From the IMG/VR virus record IMGVR_UViG_3300044911_002077, positions 1 to 32,039 of that record: DNA of 32,039 bases; one strand, 5' to 3'. This document shows positions 15,733 to 22,776 of the stretch, piece by piece. This DNA is from a virus. The notes under the pieces were generated by a model. That model was not told where the DNA came from and did not search any database. It saw only the letters and a list, made by a program, of their open reading frames with translations. Position 1 is the first letter of the stretch; every line of letters starts with the position of its first letter. Made by a program: the position numbers and the translations under genes.

Positions 15733-17370
15733 TTAAGTTGCGGGCATGCCGCCTTGAGAAGGAATGTACAGATTTCCTTCCTTGTCAAACATTGAGAAGC
15801 CTTGCATGCGAATAAAGGTCGACGGTACGTTAAACAGTTTCTGCATCATTGGCATCATCATTGGTGCCTGGCAGTTATACGGTGGTACGTCCATGTAAGA
15901 AACGGCGTGCCTGGCTAGTTCGACACTGATTCTTTCTTGGTTTTTTTCATTTGTATCCACAAGTTGTTGTTCCCATTCAACTAAACTGCCGTTGCTTATT
16001 GGAACATCTGACGGCTCGGGCGGGAATACTCCCTCCTTAAAGCGCATTGCGTAAACATGTTTGCAATACCGAAATTCATCTAAGACTGGGGTCCACGTAT
16101 CCGTCAAGGATACCAACTCATTTCCTACCGTGGAGTAGTCAGCGTAAGTCGGCAAGCCGTCTGATTTTGCACCAGGTAATGCTGGGTCTGTCCCTCTTAA
16201 GTAAACAGAGCCAAAGTCTGTAAACAAACCAGGACTGTCCCTGGTCGTACCTTCTACTACCGATGAGTTTGGTGTGATGGTTGGTGGAACATTATATTCT
16301 GGTGCAGGGGCAACAATCTGCATTCCACGATTGACATTACCTGGTGTCATTGCATTATTGTTGACGAGACCATTGAGCGTAATGATTTCCTTGCGACCAG
16401 GCTTCACGTTGCCGATGCTATTCCTGGGGAAACATCTACGGTTGGAATCTTTTAGATTCATCATGAATGCATAATCTCGCCTTGTGAAATCTTGGCAAGA
16501 ACAGCAGTAACGCGTACCCGTCATGAAGAAACGCCCCACGTTTGGCGGCCTGGTAGCAGGAGTAACCAGTGCTCGATCTGGGGTTGCCTCAACGGAACCA
16601 CGCTTGCGAAGTGTCAATACACCCGTGAATGGGTTGGTGTCTACCAGGATGGCTTGAACGTATCCGTAGCGCTTCTGTGTTAACGGATCAATCGTATCCC
16701 TGGTAATCGGCACACCATTCTGAGTGATAATTCGATCCTCTAAGATCTCACCGTTAATTGCCTTGAGTCCCCCTGGTACTCCTGGGAGTGCAACGTATAG
16801 CGGAGGTGGTAATGGATTTTGTGTACTCCAATCACCAGCCAACTGGACGTACCAATACTCATCATCTTCCGTTACGGAAGCAATCGAAGCAGTTCTTGTG
16901 GTTATGTAAAATTGCGGATCAAACCACTGACCAATGTTTTCATAGTTGTTGAATTGCGCGGCATGCCAATAGAACGGATTGGTAACGCGAGTGTTGCGTA
17001 TGTTATCAAACCGAAGACTTCCTGCGACCCGGATCCCGGACCAGTGCATCCCAAACTCTTTGTTGACTGTTGGGAAACCTTTGAAGATACCAGGCAATAC
17101 TGGTGGGTTAGACCCAGGGGTTGATGTTGCTCCTTGTGGGATTGGTACTTGGTATAAGAATGGATATTCGTACGACGTATCCGTTACCGATGCTGTGGCC
17201 AGCTCGTAACCACGGCGCCAACGTGCCCAAGAGGACTCCCGATCGAGAGCCGCAAAAGAGTTTGGGACGCTGCCCTGTGAAAACTCTGTTGTAATCGGTT
17301 TTACTTTTGGCGGTTCAAAAGCTCGTTGCTTGCTGAAACCGTCAAACGAACCACCAAATTTTTTTGGCAT
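15733..17370 (-). CDS. Probable virion structural protein with split SWIM-like zinc motif
   Basis: The 545-residue product has no enzyme motif I recognise. Residues 1 to 200 contain aromatic-rich beta-type segments (PFYWHAAQFNNYENIGQWFDPQFYI). At 290 to 295 the sequence is CSCQDF and at 436 to 441 CKHVYA. Together these match the two halves of a SWIM zinc finger (CxC...CxH), but 143 residues separate them instead of the usual 6 to 25. C289 and C313 are other cysteines nearby. It lies between the 261-residue structural protein and the collagen fibre, and its ATG follows the neighbour's stop by 3 nt. A tail or baseplate role is inferred by context. Confidence 0.6.
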   Translation of the reverse strand: MPKKFGGSFDGFSKQRAFEPPKVKPITTEFSQGSVPNSFAALDRESSWARWRRGYELATASVTDTSYEYPFLYQVPIPQGATSTPGSNPPVLPGIFKGFPTVNKEFGMHWSGIRVAGSLRFDNIRNTRVTNPFYWHAAQFNNYENIGQWFDPQFYITTRTASIASVTEDDEYWYVQLAGDWSTQNPLPPPLYVALPGVPGGLKAINGEILEDRIITQNGVPITRDTIDPLTQKRYGYVQAILVDTNPFTGVLTLRKRGSVEATPDRALVTPATRPPNVGRFFMTGTRYCCSCQDFTRRDYAFMMNLKDSNRRCFPRNSIGNVKPGRKEIITLNGLVNNNAMTPGNVNRGMQIVAPAPEYNVPPTITPNSSVVEGTTRDSPGLFTDFGSVYLRGTDPALPGAKSDGLPTYADYSTVGNELVSLTDTWTPVLDEFRYCKHVYAMRFKEGVFPPEPSDVPISNGSLVEWEQQLVDTNEKNQERISVELARHAVSYMDVPPYNCQAPMMMPMMQKLFNVPSTFIRMQGFSMFDKEGNLYIPSQGGMPAT

Positions 17371-17373
17371 TGA

Positions 17374-18159
17374 TTAGAAGAAGCCGCCTTGCGCAGCAAC
17401 GTGCACACCTGGGATGTAACCAGAACTATTGGGACCATCCGGGAACACGCCAACGTAAACACGATCGCCACGCTCAAGGTAAATTCCTTTGTTACGCAGT
17501 GGAGCTGTAGTACCAAGGCCGTTGGTATTACCTGCGCTCACACTGGGAACTGCCAGTTGTGGCATCACATCCGAACAGTCAACCACACCGCTGTTTGCGG
17601 GGATTGTTTTGGCGAATAACACTTTGTAGTCACCAGAGCCAGGGATTGGTGTGGTTGTGCCACGTGTCTGGTAAAAGACAAAGGTAGCAGCGGGTTGATC
17701 CCCGTATGCAATACCGTTGTACAAGAAACCAGACGTAGTACCGCCCGAATAATTCAATGCACTGTTGACGCCTGTCAGCGTGCCAGAACCGGTGTATGTG
17801 TAATAGCCGTAACCACTGTATGGTGCGCCAGCACCAGTGAGAGAACCTGTGGCGGATACAAAAACAATCTGTCCGCTAACCAGGGAGACTGGTGTTCCTG
17901 ACGTTGTGGAATTTACTGTATAGTCGGGGCCGCGATAAAAATCGTTACGTGTGATCGTGATGGAATCAATGACACCGCCACTGTTATTGTCTTCGCTCAG
18001 TGACGCATCCATGTCTACCAAGATGGAAGGCGCTTGGCCACCTTGGACAAACAAAGTATTACTTGCTGCACTACCAACGGTTTGCGTTGTAACACGCACC
18101 GAATCAAATAAGGGCCTATCAACCAACAGTGGCTGCTTGTTTGTAGATGTCGAGCTCAA
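17374..18159 (-). CDS. Probable virion structural protein
   Basis: The 261-residue product is Gly/Ser/Thr/Tyr-rich and looks like a beta-sandwich protein (SGYGYYTYTGSGTLTG, GDYKVLFAKTIPANSG, KGIYLERGDRVYVGVF). No catalytic motif, signal or membrane segment is seen. The only start in frame is a TTG at 18159 a few codons after a TAG, so initiation is unusual; a later CTG or TTG is not better. It precedes the SWIM-like protein by 3 nt on the same strand and faces away from the divergent HNH gene. Tail decoration is a reasonable guess. Confidence 0.6.
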   Translation of the reverse strand: MSSTSTNKQPLLVDRPLFDSVRVTTQTVGSAASNTLFVQGGQAPSILVDMDASLSEDNNSGGVIDSITITRNDFYRGPDYTVNSTTSGTPVSLVSGQIVFVSATGSLTGAGAPYSGYGYYTYTGSGTLTGVNSALNYSGGTTSGFLYNGIAYGDQPAATFVFYQTRGTTTPIPGSGDYKVLFAKTIPANSGVVDCSDVMPQLAVPSVSAGNTNGLGTTAPLRNKGIYLERGDRVYVGVFPDGPNSSGYIPGVHVAAQGGFF

Positions 18160-18214
18160 AGTAGACTTAACACCCTATCTCTGTTATATTGATAGGGTCC
18201 CCGAGAAACTCCCT

Positions 18215-18223
18215 TTATTCTAA
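18215..18223 (-). promoter_or_regulatory. TTAGAATAA element in divergent spacer
   Basis: The minus strand carries TTAGAATAA 55 nt upstream of the TTG at 18159. The plus-strand ATG of the HNH gene starts on its last base. The spacing to 18159 is longer than at the other copies, so it may be chance here. Confidence 0.25.
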
Positions 18224-18822
18224 TGGTCCAAACTGTTTTTACTTGCAAGAATTGTGGCAAAATTTTTGAACGTTCTGGCATGGCTGGGGCTACGTGCCGG
18301 GCTCGGGTAAGGCAACGTGGTTATGTTTTTTGTTCTAAAGGCTGTGGCAGCTACAAGCACGGTGGGTACAAAAATCAAGACTCGGAATATTGCTCGTGGA
18401 ACGCAATGAAGTCTCGTTGCAATAATTTAAACCATGGCTCTTATGCCCGCTATGGAGGCCGTGGTATTACGTATGATCCATCATGGGAAATTTATACAAA
18501 TTTTCTTACTGACATGGGGCCAAAGCCAAGCCCTGAAATGGAGTTAGAAAGAATAGACAATGACAAAAACTATTGTAAAGAAAATTGCCGCTGGGCCACG
18601 CATAAAGAACAGACTCGCAACCGTGGCGGAAAACGTGCAACACGTCTTTACACGTTTAACGGGAAAACTCAATGCATTGCCGATTGGGCAAAAGAAGTTG
18701 GCATCAGCCCGCAATCAATGCAAAAACGGCTCAACAATGATTGGCCTTTGGAAAAAGCGTTTTCCAAAGAAAGGCACGACGCAAAAGGCAAACCACAAGT
18801 AAAGCCAAGGCAGAATACCTAA
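18223..18822 (+). CDS. HNH-type homing endonuclease, free-standing
   Basis: The 199-residue product begins with a zinc-ribbon-like part (FTCKNCGKIF, then FCSKGCGS). It continues with YGGRGITYDPSW at about 77 to 88 and LERIDNDKNYCKENCRWATH at about 108 to 127, then KEQTRNR. This RIDND...ENCRWAT pattern is typical of phage HNH homing endonucleases as I remember them. The C-terminus (TQCIADWAKEVGISPQSMQKRL) looks like a small helix-turn-helix DNA-binding repeat. It is on the opposite strand to all neighbours and converges with 18825 with a 2-nt gap, which fits insertion of a mobile endonuclease. No intron or intein was seen around it. No good Shine-Dalgarno precedes the ATG. Confidence 0.82.
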   Translation: MVQTVFTCKNCGKIFERSGMAGATCRARVRQRGYVFCSKGCGSYKHGGYKNQDSEYCSWNAMKSRCNNLNHGSYARYGGRGITYDPSWEIYTNFLTDMGPKPSPEMELERIDNDKNYCKENCRWATHKEQTRNRGGKRATRLYTFNGKTQCIADWAKEVGISPQSMQKRLNNDWPLEKAFSKERHDAKGKPQVKPRQNT

Positions 18823-18824
18823 CG

Positions 18825-19091
18825 TCAACCACCCATGCCTGACATCGCCATAAAAGCTTGGAAATTTGCGGGCAATTTCATCTTGGATTCAACCAGGGCA
18901 TTGGGATTGTTTTGCAATGCAAGGAAACGACCGAACAGATTACCGTCTTCCGCTGGTTGAAATTTAAATTTCTGAGCGGCTAGGTAATCTGTTTCAGCTT
19001 GTGGTTCTGAGAGGAAGCTATCGCCAATCCCAACTTTCAAGGCTTCGCTTGGAAGGTAATCATACTCAGAGTATTTGTAAAAACGAGACAT
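18825..19091 (-). CDS. Hypothetical protein in tail cassette
   Basis: The 88-residue product MSRFYKYSEYDYLPSEALKV... is aromatic and acidic in its first part and ends with a hydrophobic, Met/Gly-rich tail (NFQAFMAMSGMGG). No motif is recognised. The ATG at 19091 is 5 nt after the stop of the transglycosylase gene. Its co-orientation with virion genes suggests a small structural or assembly protein. Confidence 0.55.
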   Translation of the reverse strand: MSRFYKYSEYDYLPSEALKVGIGDSFLSEPQAETDYLAAQKFKFQPAEDGNLFGRFLALQNNPNALVESKMKLPANFQAFMAMSGMGG

Positions 19092-19096
19092 TGTGA

Positions 19097-19780
19097 TTAC
19101 CCAAGGAAGCCAAAAGGATTAAGCAAATTAGGAAGCATTGAACCAAGTACTTCTGCTACCAATTGATTGGCAGTAGCTTTCCTCTGTTCTAATACTGGTT
19201 TTTGCATTCCAGAAAATGCAGCCCCTAAGATGCTTTCAACAGACAACTTATTACTTGCTCCGGTGGTTGCCGGGGCAATCGAAGGAGTAGAAGGAGCTTG
19301 CTTCATTCCTTCTTCATAAAACTTCTGAATGTCTGTTTGTTTTTTGACCGGCTGTCCGTAGTAACTAGCGCCTCCCATCGTGGGAAAAGACGCCCACTCT
19401 GGGGCCAATCTTGCTTGAATTTGCGGACTCATGCCTTGTTTTGAAAGGGCGGCTAAACCGCCAACAGGCATCAGACGGTTTCTTGCCAAATAAGCAAGGG
19501 CACGATCTTGGTTTTGGGGAGAAAAGTCACTTAGTCCCAAGGCTTTTTGTGCGCCTGCCCAAGTGTCTGGCATGAATTGACCAATTCCTGCAGCCGCACT
19601 TGAGTATCCACCTGAACGAATGACTTTATCCGGATGTTTACTGTAGTCATTAAAACGCCCACCGCCAAACATGACGTTATAATCTGAACCCTCTGCTCGT
19701 TTGATGGCATTTTTTAAGCCAGCAAACTGCTGAGGATTAGACCGCATCCATTGATCAATTAGTTCACGTGTGGATGACAT
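19097..19780 (-). CDS. Lambda-endolysin-R-like lytic transglycosylase, virion-associated
   Basis: Residues about 22 to 155 match the lambda R fold by motif order. IKRAEGSDYNVMFGG carries the candidate catalytic Glu30. FNDYSKHPDKVI then follows, corresponding to the FTDYSDHPRKLV of R, then AAGIGQFMPDTW, LSDFSPQNQDRALAYL, and EWASFPTMGG. R cleaves glycan strands without water (GH104). The rest, about 160 to 227, is an Ala/Pro/Ser linker and a helical end ending LLNPFGFLG. With GH24 lysozyme elsewhere in the window, this copy in the neck/tail cassette is more likely a virion enzyme that opens the wall during DNA entry than the endolysin. The C-terminal end shares LNPxGFL with the M23 gene. Confidence 0.82.
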   Translation of the reverse strand: MSSTRELIDQWMRSNPQQFAGLKNAIKRAEGSDYNVMFGGGRFNDYSKHPDKVIRSGGYSSAAAGIGQFMPDTWAGAQKALGLSDFSPQNQDRALAYLARNRLMPVGGLAALSKQGMSPQIQARLAPEWASFPTMGGASYYGQPVKKQTDIQKFYEEGMKQAPSTPSIAPATTGASNKLSVESILGAAFSGMQKPVLEQRKATANQLVAEVLGSMLPNLLNPFGFLG

Positions 19781-19924
19781 ACTATTAGCTTTCGGCTCCT
19801 ACCCAATTTGAACTTGCTCTGAGACCAGGGATAAATACTGTTTGAAGAACCAGTGTTGATGCCAGGTAGGTCAGGGTTCGTTTAACAAATTTTGGGCAGA
19901 GAATCATGGGTTTAAAGCAACTAC

Positions 19925-19959
19925 ACTGGCCCCCGTGAATCAAAAGATTCGTGTCCAGT
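19925..19959. promoter_or_regulatory. Structured element in 213-nt gene-free gap
   Basis: The gap 19781-19993 has no supported gene. It contains ACTGG-cccc-CGTGAATC-AAAA-GATTCGTG-t-CCAGT, an interrupted inverted repeat that could fold as RNA from either strand. No poly-U follows, so it is not a clear terminator. I looked for a tRNA and did not find a T-arm or acceptor stem. Confidence 0.35.
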
Positions 19960-19993
19960 CGGCTGGGCTTACATGCTTTGCAATGCCAGGGTA

Positions 19994-21019
19994 TTACTTT
20001 TGTGTAGTGAAAATGGAGTCCTTGAACATTTCCAGGAGCCTTTGGGCCTCTGGCCCCTTAGGGTCAAACTTATCAACAGCGGACCCCATTGGTTGGATGC
20101 CTGTTGCGCCTGCGTATGAGGCAGTGGGCATTTCTGAGGGGAAGCCTAGGGGGGCGCTCTGAAGTGTGGGGCCCTGACTGAAACCAGCATAAGGAGCTGC
20201 AGAGGCACCAGCGAAGGCATTCCTCGGCACAGTGGAAAGACCTAATCCTTGGGCCACCTTGCCAGCATCATAAGAAGCAGGAGAAATAGGGGGCGTAGTT
20301 CCAAGGGGGGAGTTGGTGTCAAACGGTAAGTTCAACGGTGAGCCCATCTGACCCGCGCCAAGGGTACGTTGGATGACATCGTAACCAGCCTGACCGGGCT
20401 TAACGCGTGACGCAAGATCTCCTGGTTTGTTATATTTTTTTGCCCAAATCTGCATCCCAAGATCTTCTGCAGATTGTTCGGCAGCAGAACCAGGGCCTGC
20501 AAGTTTTGCCTTTTGGCGAGCGTCTTCGTAACGCTGGAGCTCAGGGTCTTGAGCGGTTAGCTGGGCAACACGAGAAACTTCCTGCTGGTAAGCGAGTTCT
20601 GCTGCTGAGCGATCGCCAAGGGGAGGCGGTAAATCTGGGGCGGGCGGCGCAGATGTAGGTCTTCCAACAATAGTATTAAATCGTGTGGTTTCGCCACGGG
20701 GAATGTATACAGCATTAGCCCCCTGCTGCGCTAAATCCCAGGTGCGTCCTACAACGTTTACATTGCCGGGCATATTTGAGCGATTATTCCATCCCCCAGG
20801 AACGACCAACTGATTCTTGCCTTGCATTTGAGTTGCAAAAGCTGTCGGCGGTTTTGTAATGCCGAAAAAAGAACCAATTCCTTGTACAGCCGCTTCTAAG
20901 GGATTTGCAGAATACAAGCCAATTCCGCGACCGGCTTGCAGACGTTTCTGTACTTGCGCCTGATCAGCGGCCCGACGCTGTTTTGCCTGAGCGCGTTGTT
21001 GTTCAGAATAAGACGCCAT
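19994..21019 (-). CDS. Probable virion protein, Ala/Gln/Pro-rich
   Basis: From ATG 21019, which has GGAGG with a 5-nt spacer, the protein has 341 residues. The first 35 residues are a basic coiled segment (MASYSEQQRAQAKQRRAADQ), then Pro-rich linkers and a helical part (RSAAELAYQQEVSRVAQLT, DPELQRYEDARQKAKLAG). No enzyme motif is visible. Disordered, Pro/Gly-rich virion proteins of this kind occur in neck or head-tail regions. Its start lies within 3 nt of the preceding stop. Function unknown. Confidence 0.55.
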   Translation of the reverse strand: MASYSEQQRAQAKQRRAADQAQVQKRLQAGRGIGLYSANPLEAAVQGIGSFFGITKPPTAFATQMQGKNQLVVPGGWNNRSNMPGNVNVVGRTWDLAQQGANAVYIPRGETTRFNTIVGRPTSAPPAPDLPPPLGDRSAAELAYQQEVSRVAQLTAQDPELQRYEDARQKAKLAGPGSAAEQSAEDLGMQIWAKKYNKPGDLASRVKPGQAGYDVIQRTLGAGQMGSPLNLPFDTNSPLGTTPPISPASYDAGKVAQGLGLSTVPRNAFAGASAAPYAGFSQGPTLQSAPLGFPSEMPTASYAGATGIQPMGSAVDKFDPKGPEAQRLLEMFKDSIFTTQK

Positions 21020-21021
21020 CT

Positions 21022-21483
21022 TTACCTCCAAACCTCATGTAAATAAATACGGGAGCCAACTGCGGTGTCGGCAGGTCCAGGTAATGCCTGGATGAATTCA
21101 GCGCCAGAGCGTTCGTAACGGTATCTGGCCTGGAACGGATCCTTGTAGTTTGGAACGTAAAGGATGCCGGCTAAACGGTTTGTTTCGTAGAGATAAATCT
21201 CATCCCAAACCTTTAAGGCTTCTTTGGCATTACTGGATCTAATGGTGCGATCAACGTCACCAGCAATGCTTTCAAGGCGCGTAGAAGGAGAAGTAGCAAC
21301 TTCAGTTTTCTTTTCAGCTGTGTCACAACGACCCAACTGAATAGCGAGTTTGTCGTAGAAGTACGAATCCGGCACGGTGTTCATTGCTTCTTCCAGGCGG
21401 GCGTAATCGCCAGCCGGAACAGAAACAGTAAAGTAACCGAGGTGGTAACGAACTCTACTTTTGTCGTAGTCGCTTAACTGCAC
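21022..21483 (-). CDS. Putative head-tail connector or neck protein
   Basis: The 153-residue product starts at a GTG (MQLSDYDKSRVRYHLGYFTV). Features include a helix-rich N-terminal half (AGDYARLEEAMNTV, FYDKLAIQLGRCD) and a C-terminal part ending IYLHEVWR. I recall similar small neck proteins with RYHLGY near the start in cyanophages, but cannot name the family with certainty. It is a good fit by position for a connector or tail-completion protein. Confidence 0.5.
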   Translation of the reverse strand: MQLSDYDKSRVRYHLGYFTVSVPAGDYARLEEAMNTVPDSYFYDKLAIQLGRCDTAEKKTEVATSPSTRLESIAGDVDRTIRSSNAKEALKVWDEIYLYETNRLAGILYVPNYKDPFQARYRYERSGAEFIQALPGPADTAVGSRIYLHEVWR

Positions 21484-21522
21484 TTCTACGTGTCGTTGTC
21501 TTTCAATTATAAAAGCAAGTAA

Positions 21523-22260
21523 TCAACCAAACAGGCCATTGAGGTAATCTGATGTGGCGCTGGATTGACCCATAAGTAACGGATCGTTTGTTCTGTAAGA
21601 ATCCAGGAATCCCATGGGGTTGAGTGCTTGTGAAATTAAACCTCCGACCAACTGTTCTTTGAGTGTGTCTTGTATTGTTTTCTTGGGTTTTTCTGGTTCT
21701 TTACCCTGCAACTGAGCACCGTACATAAATGCTTTAATGATGTCTTCAGCGCGAGAATCGGCGCCCCCTTGTGGTTGAGTCGGTGCTGCAGTTGGTGCAG
21801 TTGATGCAATAGCCCCGGCTTTGCCAAGGGACTTCATGTGTCCGAAACCAAGTTCGTATTTGTTATCTCCTGTGGTAAATGCTGCCAGGTTGCCGTAACC
21901 ACCTTGATTAGCAAGGGGCTTGTATGTACCAGAGCCTTCAAAATAAACTGGAGTTCCTTCTGGAAGAGCCCAATCTTCCCCCCGGTGAAACGAACTGGCC
22001 CCCTTGGTTGGGGCACTGCGCGGACCATACTTGGAAGTCAGGCTGATCCCAGCTTGTGGATTGAAATCATATTTGCCTTCTTTGTTTTTAATCAGTGCTG
22101 GGACTCTTTGCTCGCCAATGCGAACACCAGCCAAAGCAGAACGAATAGTAGAGGGATCAATATATTGTCCTGTCGAAAGATCTTTCACATAAACATGCTT
22201 ATGGGGACCGGTTGATACTCCGGTAGAACCCACCTGTCCTAAGTATGTTATGCCTGCCAT
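21523..22260 (-). CDS. M23 zinc endopeptidase with circularly permuted motif order
   Basis: M23 enzymes cut peptide cross-bridges of peptidoglycan. All key motifs are present in this 245-residue protein but in unusual order. GSTGVSTGPHKHVYV at about 11 to 25, normally the C-terminal HxH motif, comes first (H20, H22). FHRGEDWALPEGTPV follows at about 91 to 105 with HxxxD (H92, D96), then GYGNLAAF and GFGHMKSLG (H141). In a canonical member the order is HxxxD, H, HxH. A linker rich in Ala/Pro/Gln and a helical tail with LNPMGFL and LNGLFG follow. It sits in the tail cassette, so it is probably a virion-associated muralytic enzyme. The motifs are confident; permutation needs structure support. 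Confidence 0.78.
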   Translation of the reverse strand: MAGITYLGQVGSTGVSTGPHKHVYVKDLSTGQYIDPSTIRSALAGVRIGEQRVPALIKNKEGKYDFNPQAGISLTSKYGPRSAPTKGASSFHRGEDWALPEGTPVYFEGSGTYKPLANQGGYGNLAAFTTGDNKYELGFGHMKSLGKAGAIASTAPTAAPTQPQGGADSRAEDIIKAFMYGAQLQGKEPEKPKKTIQDTLKEQLVGGLISQALNPMGFLDSYRTNDPLLMGQSSATSDYLNGLFG

Positions 22261-22289
22261 GGTATCGTTTTATTCTTCATTGTAAGATT

Positions 22290-22313
22290 AAAAAACCCCT
22301 GGTTTCCCAGGGG
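22290..22313 (-). terminator. Intrinsic terminator after the head operon
   Basis: On the minus strand CCCCTGG, loop GAAA, CCAGGGG (7 bp) is followed by six Ts. It lies 14 nt after the stop of the helix-hairpin-helix gene and about 30 nt before the M23 start. It should end transcription of the capsid group and separate it from the tail cassette. Confidence 0.85.
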
Positions 22314-22327
22314 CTTGGTGGAGATAG

Positions 22328-22738
22328 TTATACGCGAATTAAATCAGCAGCAAGTACGGACTCCCAATCAACACGCTTGATTTGCTTCAGCTGTTCAAGA
22401 TTATTAAACCTTTCACCCGACAGAGACATCTGAAGATCTTTAATCTCACGTGCTGTTTTAAGGCCAATTCCCTTAATGTGATCCGCAAGCATTTGTGCGG
22501 TAGCGGAATTGACATTTAAACGGTGATCGGGGGGAAAATCCCGTGGGTCCTCTTTGGCTGCTTTATCTTTGACTTGAAGAGTTTTTACCTTTTTGGTAGC
22601 CTCTTCATCTGGGATAAGTTCAGAGTTGTAAGCGGTGTAAAGGCGACCGTCCTGATCTTCGACCATGAACCAATCGCCATTATCAAACTCACTGACAACT
22701 TTGACGCGAGCGCCAGTTTTTTTGTGCTGGTAAAGCAT
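22328..22738 (-). CDS. Helix-hairpin-helix DNA-binding protein
   Basis: The 136-residue product has an N-terminal beta part (KKTGARVKVVSEFDNGDWFMV), a charged linker, and a C-terminal part with ComEA/PolX-type helix-hairpin-helix signatures: LNVNSATAQMLADHIKGIGLKTAREI at about 73 to 99, then FNNLEQLKQIKRVDW. Such domains bind DNA backbone non-specifically. It sits directly after the capsid and decoration genes, so it could help DNA organisation in the head or packaging. A hairpin precedes its ATG by 1 nt, and a terminator follows. Function beyond DNA binding is not known. Confidence 0.75.
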   Translation of the reverse strand: MLYQHKKTGARVKVVSEFDNGDWFMVEDQDGRLYTAYNSELIPDEEATKKVKTLQVKDKAAKEDPRDFPPDHRLNVNSATAQMLADHIKGIGLKTAREIKDLQMSLSGERFNNLEQLKQIKRVDWESVLAADLIRV

Positions 22739-22739
22739 A

Positions 22740-22764
22740 AGGACCAGATGTTAATTCTGGTCCT
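22740..22764 (-). promoter_or_regulatory. 9-bp hairpin directly before helix-hairpin-helix gene
   Basis: On the minus strand AGGACCAGA, loop ATTAACA, TCTGGTCCT forms a perfect 9-bp stem ending 1 nt before the ATG. AGGA in the 5' arm is the only Shine-Dalgarno-like sequence. The arrangement is the same as before the lysozyme start. No U-run follows, so a terminator is less likely. Confidence 0.55.
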
Positions 22765-22776
22765 AGTTTAGCTTAT

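Noticed and set aside
19860-19990. Possible tRNA in the gene-free gap
   Set aside because: No acceptor stem, T-arm or CCA end could be matched on either strand.
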